Counted from the stretch's first letter, positions 1 to 8,218 are shown. The stretch is 17,533 bases of DNA from Anaerolineales bacterium (GCA_012032575.1 JAAUSP010000095.1:1-17533); one strand, 5' to 3'. The notes: a model not told the origin generated them from the letters alone. Numbers and translations: made by a program.

Positions 1-42
1 GGTCAGAGCGACGCCGGTTTCCGATATTACTGCCGGCCTGGT

Positions 43-2103
43 TCATGGCTTCGACCGTGGCTTTCGGCCCCATTCTTCGGACCAGTCCTGGATCATCTCG
101 CGGATTTCCCTGGTGGCTTGCGAAGACCGTTCGGCCAGCTTGCGGACTTCATCGGCGACGACGGCAAAGCCCTTGCCGTGTTCACCGGCACGGGCCGCCT
201 CGATGGCGGCATTGAGGGCGAGAAGGTTGGTTTGGGAAGCGATGTCGTCAATGGTTTCGATGATGGCCCCGATTTGAGTGGAGCGTTTACCGAGGTCACG
301 GACACGCTGGGCGAGTTGTTCGGTCGCTGCGCCGAGTTGGTCCATGCCGGAGACAGCCTGGCGGGCGGCCTGTTGGCCGGATTGAGAAGCCTGGAGATTG
401 ACCTGCATAAACTGGGCGACCTGGTCGGTTTGGGTGGTGATCTGTTGGACGAGGGTTTCGACGGTTTGACCGGCAGCTTTGGCTTCGGAGACAGCTTTGG
501 CTTGGGTTTGGGTGCCGGCAGCGATAGCCTGAATAGAGCTGGTCAAATTGGAGACAGCTTGAGCAGTCTGGCCGATGGAATGAGCCTGTTCCTGAGCGCC
601 TTTAGCGACGCCGTCAATAGCGCGGGTCATCTGGTCCATCGAGCCGGCGGTTTTGGTGACGGCATGGGTGGTTTGTTGAGTGCCGCTGGCAACCTCGTTC
701 ATCGTTTGGGCGATTTGGCTGGTCGCTTGACCGGCTTGTTCGGCCACAGCCGAAAGCTGCGCGGAAGCAGTAGAAACCTGATGAGCATTATCGCTGACTT
801 GAGTTATGAGTTGGCGCAGGTTGGTCGTCATCTGGACAAGCGTGTGCCCAAGTGTATCTCGTTCTGAAGCTACTGGCACTTCAATAGCCAGGTTGCCCTG
901 GGCAATTTGCTCCACTGCCGTGACCTTAGCATGTAAAGAATTGCGCATTAGGTTGAAGGCTACGGCCAATTGTCCAATCTCATCTTGCTGTTTTAATTCT
1001 ACCTGCTGACTTAAATCACCCTGCGCGAATATTTGAGCTACCTGGGTGATCCGTTTGATCGGTTTAGCCAATTGTCCGGCGGCAAGCCATAACAGTGTCA
1101 AAGCCAGCCCCACCATCGCTACACCAATCCCAATCAGCTTCCACATCAAAGTGGTGGCTTCGGCGGTAATTTTATTTTCGGGAATATTAAGATTCACCGA
1201 CCAACCGGTGATTGAGCGGCCAATATGGATAGGAACAAATACGACCAAATTGCCCTCGGCCGATTCACTCATCAATTGGCCTGCCTGAACATAGGTAAGA
1301 TATTGTTTCCAATCCTCGTGATAAGCTTTTATTGGCTGACCGGATAATTCCGGTCGTCCAGTCACGCCAGCCAAAGTGCCATTGTGGCTCATCAAGACTA
1401 ATACAGCCGAGTGGTCATAAAAGTCTACCTGATCGGCCAGGGTTTGGAGGAAATCCAGCTTCAAATCAATCCCAACTATTCCGTAGAACTCCCCCTCTAC
1501 GACAATCGGCACAACCAAAGAAGTCAGCAAGACATCTTTGCCCTGAATGGTGTACAGGTAAGGCTCAAGAATTTGCTCCTGTTTGGTCTTTTTTGGCAGA
1601 AGATAATAGTCGCCGGCCCCTTCCGTTTCATAATCCACTAAAGGCTCGACATGAATTTGGCCTTGCTCACCTCGGACCCAGTAGGGAATGAAACGCCCTG
1701 TTGCATCGTGCCCTTCTGCGTTTATAAACTCAGCGTCCCGACCATCGAAAGCATTCGGCTCCCAGAGAGTGTAGCTACCCAGGAATTGAGGGTTGTCAGC
1801 CAGAACCTGGCGGAGCATGGCATTGACCTCTGCCCGGCTCAGATCGAGTGTGTTTCCTTTAACTTTAATAGCAGCTAAAACTTCAGCCAGAGTCCGTGCT
1901 GCATCCATCGCCACTTCAAGTTCGGCCTGAACACCTGCGGCCTCCGCTTTTGCTATGGCGACCGCCTGGCCTTCAGCCATTGTGATAGCTGCACTTGTTT
2001 GTGACACGGCCGCATAAGCAACAAGCGTGATGGCCAATAACAATAAGCAAGCGCCAGCCCAGAGAATAATCTTTGCCTGAATTGATTTTAATGGGGTATT
2101 CAC
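43..2103 (-). CDS. Methyl-accepting chemotaxis protein (dCache-HAMP-signal), disrupted C-terminus
   Basis: A transmembrane chemoreceptor that senses a ligand outside the cell and controls the CheA kinase inside. I start it at GTG 2103, which has an AAGGAAG ribosome site 6 bases upstream; a TTG at 2184 in the same frame has no such site. In order: a membrane helix at about residues 12-32; an extracellular dCache-type domain to about 315 ([15 protein letters not shown]); a second membrane helix; HAMP segments ([13 protein letters not shown], then a second copy-like stretch); and the signalling coiled coil with the tip [20 protein letters not shown]. After IREMIQ the frame runs into an aberrant tail and stops at 43. 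Another frame restores [14 protein letters not shown], and a second one-base shift at about 21-22 then restores ETGVALT, so the return arm of the coiled coil continues past the window edge. Family is certain; whether the break is real or a sequencing error is open. Confidence 0.9.
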   Translation of the reverse strand: MNTPLKSIQAKIILWAGACLLLLAITLVAYAAVSQTSAAITMAEGQAVAIAKAEAAGVQAELEVAMDAARTLAEVLAAIKVKGNTLDLSRAEVNAMLRQVLADNPQFLGSYTLWEPNAFDGRDAEFINAEGHDATGRFIPYWVRGEQGQIHVEPLVDYETEGAGDYYLLPKKTKQEQILEPYLYTIQGKDVLLTSLVVPIVVEGEFYGIVGIDLKLDFLQTLADQVDFYDHSAVLVLMSHNGTLAGVTGRPELSGQPIKAYHEDWKQYLTYVQAGQLMSESAEGNLVVFVPIHIGRSITGWSVNLNIPENKITAEATTLMWKLIGIGVAMVGLALTLLWLAAGQLAKPIKRITQVAQIFAQGDLSQQVELKQQDEIGQLAVAFNLMRNSLHAKVTAVEQIAQGNLAIEVPVASERDTLGHTLVQMTTNLRQLITQVSDNAHQVSTASAQLSAVAEQAGQATSQIAQTMNEVASGTQQTTHAVTKTAGSMDQMTRAIDGVAKGAQEQAHSIGQTAQAVSNLTSSIQAIAAGTQTQAKAVSEAKAAGQTVETLVQQITTQTDQVAQFMQVNLQASQSGQQAARQAVSGMDQLGAATEQLAQRVRDLGKRSTQIGAIIETIDDIASQTNLLALNAAIEAARAGEHGKGFAVVADEVRKLAERSSQATREIREMIQDWSEEWGRKPRSKP

Positions 2104-2191
2104 TTGATACTTCCTTTCTTGATCCGTTAAGGGTAAGTTTGGGGTGTTTCCCTGCTGAGGGAACGAAAAGATTTTGATGATCAAATTTTAT

Positions 2192-3236
2192 TGGCTCATG
2201 TTGTGAAACAAGGAGGTGCAAGGAACAAAGCGAGCAGGGAAGGCAACAAAGCCTTACCACGAGCACGAACATTGTGGACAAATTCAAAGAAAGCTAAATA
2301 GAGGGGTAACTTTTCTTGCGAAATACCCCGATGAGGCCGTAACCAACTGCGCAATAAGGACCAGAAGCCTTCCATTGTATTAACATGAACTTCGTGAAAA
2401 CCATCGCCATCTTCATCTCGGGCATACTCCCCTGCGGCGTGGTTGACCGTTTTGTGGTCATAGCCCCATTCAACCAGACGACTGTAGATGTTGTACTCGT
2501 CGGTATAGATGAGGCTGCCAGGACGGATAGTCTGCTCAATGAGGGGCTTGATCGTAGCTTGTTGGACATTGGCCAACATTTGAATGACCACCTGTCCATC
2601 GCGTTGCAACATCCCGAAAACAGGCGGTTTCTCTTGAGCCAAAGTGCCCCGGCCTCGTTTGCCTTTGAGCCGGCGACGACGACCACGGCGGCCCTGGCAG
2701 ATCACCGCTTCAGGATGGCCTTTGTGACCGGCAATCAGGTAGACCTCATCACACTCGACCTGACCTGCCAGGAGGATGGGCTTTTTTTCTCCACCACCCC
2801 ACTGCGCAACTGCGTGGTCATCTGTTGGACATCCGCCCGGTTCAACCCCAGTTCCTGCGCAATCTGCTGATTGGACAGGTTCAGGCCCATCAGGTACAGG
2901 CATAACACCCAGATTTTCAGGGGTTGATGATGACCTTCAAAGATCGTGTCGCTCAAATCATCAAATTGCTTGGTACAAGCCTGACAGCGATACCGTTGCC
3001 GGTGGGGATGGTGATCGTGAAACCCGCGTTTGTTGACCTGGTCCGAGCCACATTCTGGACAGCGGACACCCTGGGGCCAGCGCAACTTACGAACTTCCGC
3101 ATAGCATTTGGCCTCATCGATTAGGTCTTGAATATTGAACATCGCCCTCTACTCGCTTTGTTTGGATTTGTTTGGTTCAGCTTATCGCTCCTTTACTCCT
3201 TTCGCAAATTAGCTCCTTGATACCCAACATGAGCCA
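2192..3236 (-). mobile_element. Complete IS1595-family insertion sequence (about 1045 bp)
   Basis: The two ends are inverted copies of each other. The left end from 2192 reads TGGCTCATGTTG then CAAGGAG after a short variable patch, and the reverse complement of the right end, inward from 3236, reads the same with three mismatches in about 22 positions. The hexamer TTTTAT lies directly outside both ends (2186-2191 and 3237-3242), consistent with a target-site duplication; this family usually makes 8 bp, so the exact border could be off by a base or two. The element holds one transposase in two overlapping frames. It sits about 90 bases upstream of the chemoreceptor start, on the same strand, and may have separated that gene from its promoter. 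Intact ends and a matching duplication suggest a recent insertion. Confidence 0.88.
2196..3142 (-). CDS. IS1595-family (ISXO2-like DDE) transposase, split in two frames
   Basis: Catalyses cut-and-paste or copy transposition of its IS. The first frame (3142 to 2735) begins MFNIQDLIDEAKCYAEVRKL and carries a zinc ribbon (CPECGSDQVNKRG, then YRCQACTKQFD) and a helix-turn-helix (LSNQQIAQELGLNRADV). The second frame (usable from about 2780 to 2196) carries the catalytic part: VECDEVY (first Asp), LIYTDEYNIY (second Asp) and HVNTMEGFWSLLRSWL (Asn/Glu region). The frames overlap at a run of seven A (2782-2788 on the minus strand). A -1 shift there, or one more A, joins VVEKK to KPILLAGQVECDEVY and gives about 315 residues, the usual family size. 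This may be programmed slippage, a real mutation or a sequencing error. Without a shift only a DNA-binding N-terminal protein of 135 residues is made. Confidence 0.88.
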
Positions 3237-3386
3237 TTTTATTTTTATCGGCAGGATAGAGGGTTCACCCCATAAAAAGGACATAAACCCTTTGTCGGTT
3301 TATTTGAGGGTTAATCTGATTTTGGGTGAGCTAATTGGATAAAGAGGCCAACAGGGGCTTTTTTGCTAAATATTGTCATGTTAGAA

Positions 3387-3427
3387 ATCAAAAGGCCGGT
3401 CATAACAACTGGCTGTTATGACCGGCC
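3387..3427 (-). terminator. Rho-independent terminator of the SGNH/esterase operon
   Basis: A perfect 14-bp stem (3394-3407 pairs with 3414-3427; GGCCGGTCATAACA) with a 6-base loop is followed, reading the minus strand, by TTTTGATTTC. It lies about 50 bases beyond the esterase stop codon. The stretch between it and the IS (3243-3386) has only weak inverted repeats (TAAACC/GGTTTA, AACCCT/AGGGTT) and no gene that I can support. Confidence 0.85.
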
Positions 3428-3477
3428 ACGGTAACGGCCTGGTCATCTTGAACTCAAAGATCAGGTGAGGGGTTTAA

Positions 3478-4204
3478 TTAGAGATACATGGAGACCATTT
3501 GCCGCCATTCACGCGGTTTGTGAGCTTCACCCTGCCAGATGTGAAAGGCATGCCAGATTTCCTTGTCCCAAAGGGCCTGACTTAACTGGCGGTTATTTTC
3601 CAAAAAGATATCATCCTGACCCACCACCAGAACAATTTCCATCCGGCGGATCAGGTGGAGCAAATCAGGGTGGGCTAAATTGGGGATAAAATGACTGGGG
3701 TTGTGAAAGTAAACCATTTCATCATAATAGCCATCAAACAAATCACGAAATGTACCCAGGGGAATAGTGAGATCATACCGCCCGCTGAGGGCGACCACTT
3801 TGCCAAAATGTTGGGGATGGCGCAGGGCGATATTCAGCGCGTGGTACGCTCCCAGGCTGCAGCCGTGAACGATCATGCATGGATCGGGGTTTTTGCACTG
3901 GGTAAAAGGCAGTACCTCTTGGAGGATATAGGCTTCGTACTGCATGTGGCCGCTAATCCGCTCCCAGGGCGGCCGCCACTGACAATACAGGCTGTCGGCA
4001 TCAAAACTGTCAACACAGAATAGTTGCAGCCAGCCATTTTCCAGATGCCATTGGAGCGCCTGGACCATACCCCAGTTTTCATAATCGTAAAAGCGGCCGG
4101 CCGCGTGGGAAAACCAGAACTCTGGCTCCGGCGTGGCCAAAAACCAGCAGTGACATGTCTCGATTGAGCCGGGGGCTAAACCAGTGATGATATTCCCTGT
4201 TCAT
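3478..4204 (-). CDS. Alpha/beta-hydrolase, putative esterase family, frameshifted
   Basis: A cytoplasmic serine hydrolase of the Esterase (esterase D-like) family; its substrate cannot be read from sequence. The nucleophile elbow is GCSLGAYHA (G-x-S-x-G), the acidic residue is probably in GQDDIF and the catalytic His in GEAHKPREW near the C-terminus. The natural start is ATG 4204 (MNREYHHWFSPRLNRDMSLL), although I see no strong ribosome site. That frame runs to VLVFP and is then lost; the downstream frame resumes with AGRFYDYENWGMV. Two single-base losses, at the GG on the minus strand at 4101-4102 and the CCC at 4107-4109, would give VFPTRAGRFYDYE, which fits the family, for about 242 residues. 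It lies 44 bases after the SGNH hydrolase on the same strand and the pair shares one terminator, so they are probably co-transcribed. Confidence 0.85.
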
Positions 4205-4248
4205 CGTTAAGCATTTGAAAAAGGTTAACAATTTGACTGGGCCAGAGT

Positions 4249-4844
4249 CTAAAATATTTGGGAACGATAGGATGAAAGTATTTGCGTCCAAAGCCGGTAC
4301 CCGGCTGGACTGAGATGCAGGCCATCGGTTTCAAATAACTCAGGCCGGGGCAGCCCCTTGCTGTCGAGCATGGGCTGAAACACATCAATGTAGTAGCTCG
4401 AAGTGCGCTGGGCTACCTCGTCCTGGATGAGCTGGTTTGTCTGTTTGATCCGCTCGATAATCGGCCAGCGCGCCGGACTTGGTTTGATTGAGATAAAGGC
4501 AAATACGGCAGCATCAAGGTAACGGTCAATTTTTTGGAGCAGGTCTTGCAAAGATTGAACTACTTTCTGCACCGGTTGACCATCCCCCAGGTCATTATCA
4601 CCGGCGTAGAAAATAATCGAGCGAGGCTGGTGTGGGACGACGATCCGCTCGAAAAAGTGGGTGCAGGCCGCCAGCGTGGAACCGCCAAACCCCAGGTTCA
4701 GAACGCTGGTTTCTGCAAAGTCGTCCTCCAGGCTGTCCCAGAGGCGAATGGATGAACTGCCGTAAAAACAACCTGTCCGGGGGGCGGGGAATAAGCGGCA
4801 TACGCTTCTTCCAGAGCCTGGACCTCTGGTTCATACCATTCCAA
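4249..4844 (-). CDS. SGNH/GDSL-type hydrolase, frameshifted
   Basis: A small esterase or lipase of the SGNH superfamily, about 198 residues once repaired. All four family blocks are visible: FYGSSSIRLW (nucleophile Ser, GSS in place of GDS), LGFGGSTL (Gly), YAGDNDL (Asn) and DGLHLSPAGYRLW (Asp and His). I place the start at TTG 4844 (MEWYEPEVQALEEAYAAY), 8 bases after AAAGGA. The N-terminal frame (to PPPGQVVF) and the body (from FYGSSS) are in different frames. They join if the run of five T on the minus strand at 4764-4768 had six, so one base appears missing. An uncorrected gene caller would report only the last 107 residues from GTG 4572 and lose the catalytic serine. No signal peptide is visible, so it is probably cytoplasmic. 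It is the first gene of the pair with the esterase. Confidence 0.85.
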
Positions 4845-4959
4845 ACGGGTTTGTCCTTTGTGGCCGCGCCAGCGATATTGACGACATCACCTTACTGTAC
4901 CTGCATTAAATCAGTTTAAAAGAGATATTCAGGTTGTGTTAAATACTGGTTAAAGTTGT

Positions 4960-5598
4960 TTAATGTTCGGTTTGAGCGGCGGGAGCCGGGCCAAAACCAA
5001 CCACGCAGCCAAACTGGCCCAGCTCCAGCGTACAATCTACCCGTTCGAAGCCGTGCGCGCGCAGCAGTTCCAGGTGGCGGGGGATACTGCGCCGGCCTGG
5101 CTGGTCGGGGTTGTCCTGGCCGGGCGGCACCACGAAATCGGCATTGAGCAGCAAGCCGCCGGACGTAAGTAACCGTTGCGCCAGGCCGTAAACCCGGTTG
5201 ATGTGGCTCTCGTCACCCAAATCGTGCATGGCCTGCAATGAGATAATAGCGTGGACTTCGGCGGGCAGGTGAGCCAGCCAATCCGCGGCGTTGAGGTCGG
5301 CGTGGACCAGTCTGGCTCGTGTGCCAAAGGGGGCCAGTTGGTTTTGAGCGTAGGCCAGCAGCAGCTCTGAGGAGTCGAAGCCGGTATAATACATTTGCGG
5401 CAGTTCGCGGAGCAACAATTCGGCCAGCAAACCGGGGCCGGGACCGAGTTCGACCACATGCGGGACCGGAAAGGGCAGCGCTTTAAGCTGCCCGACCAGA
5501 TGCTGCATGACCTCCGTCCGCTCCGGGTAGCGGGTCTGCAAACCGGCGGTCCACTCCGCCACATCTGCCTGGGTGCGCAAATCACGAAAGGTGAGCAA
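4960..5598 (-). CDS. Class I SAM-dependent methyltransferase
   Basis: A soluble methyltransferase of 212 residues; the acceptor is unknown. The SAM-binding motif I is VVELGPGPGLLAELL (about residues 47-61), followed by the acidic end of strand 2 in YTGFDSSELLL, then ARLVHADLNAADW and the motif IV-like HAIISLQAMHDLGD. The C-terminal half contains LLTSGGLLLNADFV, the usual post-motif strand and helix. The start is TTG 5598, with AGGAGG 5 bases upstream, an unusually strong site for a weak start codon. The reading frame is intact. The 115 bases between its stop and the SGNH gene (4845-4959) are AT-rich with repeated TTTAAC-like words and no clear terminator, so read-through into the SGNH/esterase pair is possible. 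Confidence 0.88.
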   Translation of the reverse strand: MLTFRDLRTQADVAEWTAGLQTRYPERTEVMQHLVGQLKALPFPVPHVVELGPGPGLLAELLLRELPQMYYTGFDSSELLLAYAQNQLAPFGTRARLVHADLNAADWLAHLPAEVHAIISLQAMHDLGDESHINRVYGLAQRLLTSGGLLLNADFVVPPGQDNPDQPGRRSIPRHLELLRAHGFERVDCTLELGQFGCVVGFGPAPAAQTEH

Positions 5599-5640
5599 GG
5601 GGGCCTCCTGAAATGTTAGACTTCATACGGTTAGTCTCTA

Positions 5641-5684
5641 TTAAAACGTGGTGTGTAGGGCGTAGAAGAAGTACACGCACCACG
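5641..5684 (-). terminator. Probable rho-independent terminator of the glyoxalase-like gene
   Basis: The arms ACACGCACCACG (5673-5684) and CGTGGTGTGT (5647-5656) pair imperfectly (one bulge), and on the minus strand the stem is followed by TTTTAATAG. It starts 6 bases past the stop codon of the 5690-6355 gene. Confidence 0.65.
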
Positions 5685-5689
5685 CTTCA

Positions 5690-6355
5690 CTACCACCGAA
5701 ACACCAACGGCAGCGCCGGCCGAAAATCGGCATTGCGGCCCTGTTGAGCCTGATCAAACGTCACTTCGGCCAGGGGAATCTGGCCTAAGCTAAACTGAAC
5801 CACTCCGGCTTCTTCTATCGCTGCCAGGGCTGGAGAAAGGGGACGGGATTGGGGCAGGCTGAGCCGTAGATGGGTAATAGTCTTCAACCCGGCGGGATGG
5901 GCCAGCGGCTGCTGCCGTTCGGACGAGAAGGTATCGGGCCGGCCGCCAAACGGAATGTGGAATAGCAGCGGCTCGTCGAGGTGGGCGGAGTTTTGGGCGA
6001 CATCAATTTGCAGGGAAGGTGGCAGATAGGGCGGGCGATAGGCCCAGGTCTCGAAGGGGAGAGCGGCCGGGCCAGTCGAGCGCAGGGCTAACCCAAACGG
6101 CGAAGCCCCGGTTTGGCGATACTGCCAGCGCTCCCACAAGCCCATCGGCTGGATGACCTCGCTGAGCGCTTCGGCTTTGTCGTGAATCCACAGAAATTCC
6201 AAAAAGGCGTTGTGAAAGAAGATGCGCCGGTTGGCCGTGCCCTGGCCCGGATGCCGGTTCGGCTGGCCTTCGCTCAGGCCCAGGGCTAACAGCGACTCAA
6301 TCTCTGGCGCATTGAGAGCGGTACATATAAAAAGATGATCGAATTCGATGCTCAT
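5690..6355 (-). CDS. VOC / glyoxalase-like domain protein
   Basis: A 221-residue protein resembling the single-chain glyoxalase-like domain (Glyoxalase_3 type), a vicinal-oxygen-chelate fold. The N-terminal MSIEFDHLFICT places a His on the first strand, and RRIFFHNAFLEFLWI supplies the conserved pair of strands with a Glu, as in metal-binding VOC proteins. The middle has the GLWERWQYRQTGASPFGLAL pattern seen in these proteins. The reaction is unknown. The start is ATG 6355; there is no Shine-Dalgarno sequence, and a strong promoter ends only about ten bases before it, so translation is probably leaderless. It is divergently transcribed from the copper lipoprotein, with 193 bases between the start codons. 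The frame is intact. Confidence 0.75.
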   Translation of the reverse strand: MSIEFDHLFICTALNAPEIESLLALGLSEGQPNRHPGQGTANRRIFFHNAFLEFLWIHDKAEALSEVIQPMGLWERWQYRQTGASPFGLALRSTGPAALPFETWAYRPPYLPPSLQIDVAQNSAHLDEPLLFHIPFGGRPDTFSSERQQPLAHPAGLKTITHLRLSLPQSRPLSPALAAIEEAGVVQFSLGQIPLAEVTFDQAQQGRNADFRPALPLVFRW

Positions 6356-6364
6356 CGTGGCAAG

Positions 6365-6393
6365 ATAATACCCAAAAGTGAATGAATTGCCAA
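6365..6393 (-). promoter_or_regulatory. Sigma70-type promoter for the VOC gene
   Basis: On the minus strand, TTGGCA (6388-6393), a 17-base spacer and TATTAT (6365-6370). The expected transcription start falls at about 6358, 2-3 bases before the ATG at 6355, which implies a leaderless or nearly leaderless mRNA. Confidence 0.65.
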
Positions 6394-6475
6394 CTTAAAG
6401 CGTTGTCTATCGCCATGGAGACTGGCTCACCCTTCGAAATTTGACCCAATTGATTAATTAGAAATTTCACAATAA

Positions 6476-6504
6476 TTGACAAAATCGAGAATATTTGATT
6501 TAAT
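6476..6504 (+). promoter_or_regulatory. Sigma70-type promoter for the copper lipoprotein
   Basis: TTGACA (6476-6481), a 17-base spacer and TTTAAT (6499-6504). The expected start is near 6511, giving a leader of about 38 bases to the ATG at 6549. Confidence 0.6.
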
Positions 6505-6548
6505 GCTCAGACAAATTAAACTAACTCTTAGACTGAATGGATGGGGAA

Positions 6549-7025
6549 ATGAAAACTATATCACTCACAATTGCATGTATTGTCTTCACTGTTTTGCTGG
6601 TTGCCTGTGGCGGTGGTGGCAGCGGCGCTCAAAAGATTGAAGAGAAAGCGCCAGCCGAAGCAGCTCCCAAAGCCCAAACTGTTACCCTGGATATCGAAAT
6701 GGGAGACATCTATTACGGTAAAACGCCCGATAACGCCACCAAGCCGCCTGTCTGGGAAGTTACTGCCGGGTCAACAATCAAGCTCAATCTGAAAAATAAC
6801 GGAGCGCTGGAACATAACTGGGCCATTGTCAAACCAGGGTCTGAGGTGCCGGAACCGTTTATCTACGAACAGAGCAAAGATATTATTCTGGCCGAAACCG
6901 GCTTGAGTCCGGCGGGCAAAACCTCAAACTTTGATATTACTGCGCCGCTGCCTGACGAGTACAAAGTTATCTGCACCGTGGCCGGTCACTACCCCAGCAT
7001 GCAGGGCCGCCTGATTGTAAAGTAG
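6549..7025 (+). CDS. Cupredoxin (blue copper) lipoprotein, auracyanin/plastocyanin-like
   Basis: A membrane-anchored type I copper protein that probably carries electrons on the outer face of the cytoplasmic membrane. From ATG 6549 the N-terminus MKTISLTIACIVFTVLLVAC is a lipoprotein signal with Cys20 as the lipid site; an in-frame ATG at 6537 would add acidic residues before it, and neither start has a good ribosome site. A flexible Gly/Ala/Pro/Lys linker follows (about residues 21-45), then one cupredoxin domain. The copper ligands are all visible: His89 in LEHNW, then Cys142, His147 and Met151 in ICTVAGHYPSM. The final GRLIVK is the usual last strand. Complete in 158 residues, with its own promoter and terminator. 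Copper proteins of this type are familiar as auracyanins in Chloroflexota; the partner here is unknown. Confidence 0.9.
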   Translation: MKTISLTIACIVFTVLLVACGGGGSGAQKIEEKAPAEAAPKAQTVTLDIEMGDIYYGKTPDNATKPPVWEVTAGSTIKLNLKNNGALEHNWAIVKPGSEVPEPFIYEQSKDIILAETGLSPAGKTSNFDITAPLPDEYKVICTVAGHYPSMQGRLIVK

Positions 7026-7064
7026 TGTTGTAGACTGAACCCACTTCTGTAAAAATAGTTTTAT

Positions 7065-7100
7065 CGGGGTCCAAAAGCATAGCTTTTGGACCCCGTTTTT
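7065..7100 (+). terminator. Rho-independent terminator (repeated hairpin, copy 1)
   Basis: A perfect 14-bp stem CGGGGTCCAAAAGC (7065-7078) with a 3-base loop ATA, followed by TTTTT (7096-7100). It ends the copper lipoprotein transcript. The same hairpin recurs near 9121. Confidence 0.9.
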
Positions 7101-7183
7101 ATGTGTGACAAAAGTCACTGACAGCAAGAGCAAGCCCTGGTAAAATCTGATTGACCCTTAAAATACACCCAGGAGTTTTTATA

Positions 7184-7387
7184 ATGGCCGAAAATCAAAC
7201 GCTCTGTCAATGCCTCAATTGTAATCGCCCCGAAACTGTTATTCCTCTGGTGAACCTGCGTTACGCCGGTCACCAGGCCTGGATTTGCTCGCAGTGTCTG
7301 CCGGTCCTGATCCATCAGCCGGAGCGCCTGGCCGGCAAGCTGGTCGGAGCCGAACAGATTCCCCCTGCCCCCCACAACCACTCTTAA
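7184..7387 (+). CDS. Small double-CxxC protein, hypothetical
   Basis: A 67-residue protein of unknown function. The start is ATG 7184 with AGGAG 8 bases upstream (7171-7175), which is better than an in-frame ATG at 7151. Two cysteine pairs, CLNC near residue 11 and CSQC near residue 37, could bind one zinc ion as a ribbon; the intervening RPETVIPLVNLRYAGHQAWI has the strand pattern expected for such a fold. The C-terminus ends PHNHS. It lies about 85 bases past the lipoprotein terminator and has no partner gene on its strand until 8354. A role in binding nucleic acid or protein is possible but not shown. Confidence 0.7.
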   Translation: MAENQTLCQCLNCNRPETVIPLVNLRYAGHQAWICSQCLPVLIHQPERLAGKLVGAEQIPPAPHNHS

Positions 7388-7464
7388 CCTCGTTGAATGC
7401 CCCTCGCTTTACAAGCAATGGAGGTGCTGAAGTGGTGGTGATAGACAAAGCTAAGAATATTTCT

Positions 7465-8176
7465 TCAAAACGGGCGGTCTGGTTGCAATCGGTAAAACGT
7501 TTGTTGGGCCAGATCCAGACTGGCGTTAAAGTAGGGAAATTCTTTTAACGTCTGGATAGCCGCTTTGATGATAAAGGGCAAATAGGTCAGCCGGACGCGC
7601 CGGCGCTCGGCTTCCGGCTGCAGATGGCGGCGCAGGGCGACCAGACCGGTTACGTCCACTCGTCGAAAGCGCTCACATGGGGAACCCGCCAGGCTTGCTC
7701 CATCCGCTCGGCGATGCGCCGGCGCAGCCCGTGCAGCGCTTTCTCCTCGACGATTTCTTCACCCGATCGTGGTTGAGGGGGCGCAGCAGCGGGTAATACC
7801 GTTGGTGCTGTAACTTTTTGGCTCCTTCGCCGTTTTCCTGGGGTGGGACCGGCGGTTGAGGTTGTTCCGCTCCCTTGCGCACGTCGCTGGGCAGCACTCG
7901 CCCGGCCGGGCCTGACCCGGCTACCTGGGTCAGATCAATCCTCAATTCCAGGGCCAGTTTGCGCACGGCGGGAGCGGCCAGGACACGCAGCGGCGGGCCA
8001 GCTTTGGCAGCCGCAGCGGCGGGGGTCGTTTTTTTGTCCTTCTGGTCACCACCAACACCTGGCCGACGGTGGCCACCTGGCCCGGTTCAGCCCGGATTTC
8101 GACAATTGTGCCACCCACCGGCGACGGTATCTCGACCACCGCCTTGTCGGTTTGAATCTCCAAAAGTGTAGCAAAG
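7465..8176 (-). pseudogene. Remnant of dihydrolipoamide acyltransferase (2-oxoacid dehydrogenase E2)
   Basis: Three frames on the minus strand together resemble an E2 subunit. First comes the second half of a lipoyl domain ([19 protein letters not shown], with the lipoylated Lys), then an Ala-rich linker, a peripheral-subunit-binding domain ([20 protein letters not shown], then GSGPAGRVLPSDVRKG), a second Ala/Pro linker, and the start of the catalytic domain (GLRRRIAERMEQAW, VPHVSAF, then DVTGLVALRRHL to FPYFNASLD). The joins are at homopolymers: seven A (8029-8035), five A (7815-7819) and a lost G near 7659. Beyond these, the first ~40 residues of the lipoyl domain are absent and the gene stops after NASLD, so the HxxxDG active site is missing. 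No E1 or E3 gene is nearby. It cannot make a working E2. Not merely a sequencing error, because both ends are lost. Confidence 0.85.
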
Positions 8177-8205
8177 ATTGTAATAGAACAAGCCGGCTTC
8201 GTCAA
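8177..8205 (-). promoter_or_regulatory. Sigma70-type promoter abutting the E2 remnant
   Basis: On the minus strand, TTGACG (8200-8205), 17 bases and TACAAT (8177-8182). The predicted start falls at about 8170, just where recognisable E2 sequence begins. It may be a promoter captured at the break, or chance. Confidence 0.5.
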
Positions 8206-8218
8206 GGGATCGAAAAAC

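Noticed and set aside
118..867. Long plus-strand frame of 249 codons
   Set aside because: It lies opposite the chemoreceptor signalling domain; its Gly/Leu/Asp-rich repeats are the antisense of the coiled-coil codons.
3243..3386. Gap between the IS and the esterase terminator as a gene or riboswitch
   Set aside because: Only short imperfect inverted repeats and no start with a ribosome site; nothing supportable.
4889..4959. Repeated TTTAAC words as a possible repeat array or origin
   Set aside because: Only a few irregular AT-rich copies with no constant spacing or hairpin.
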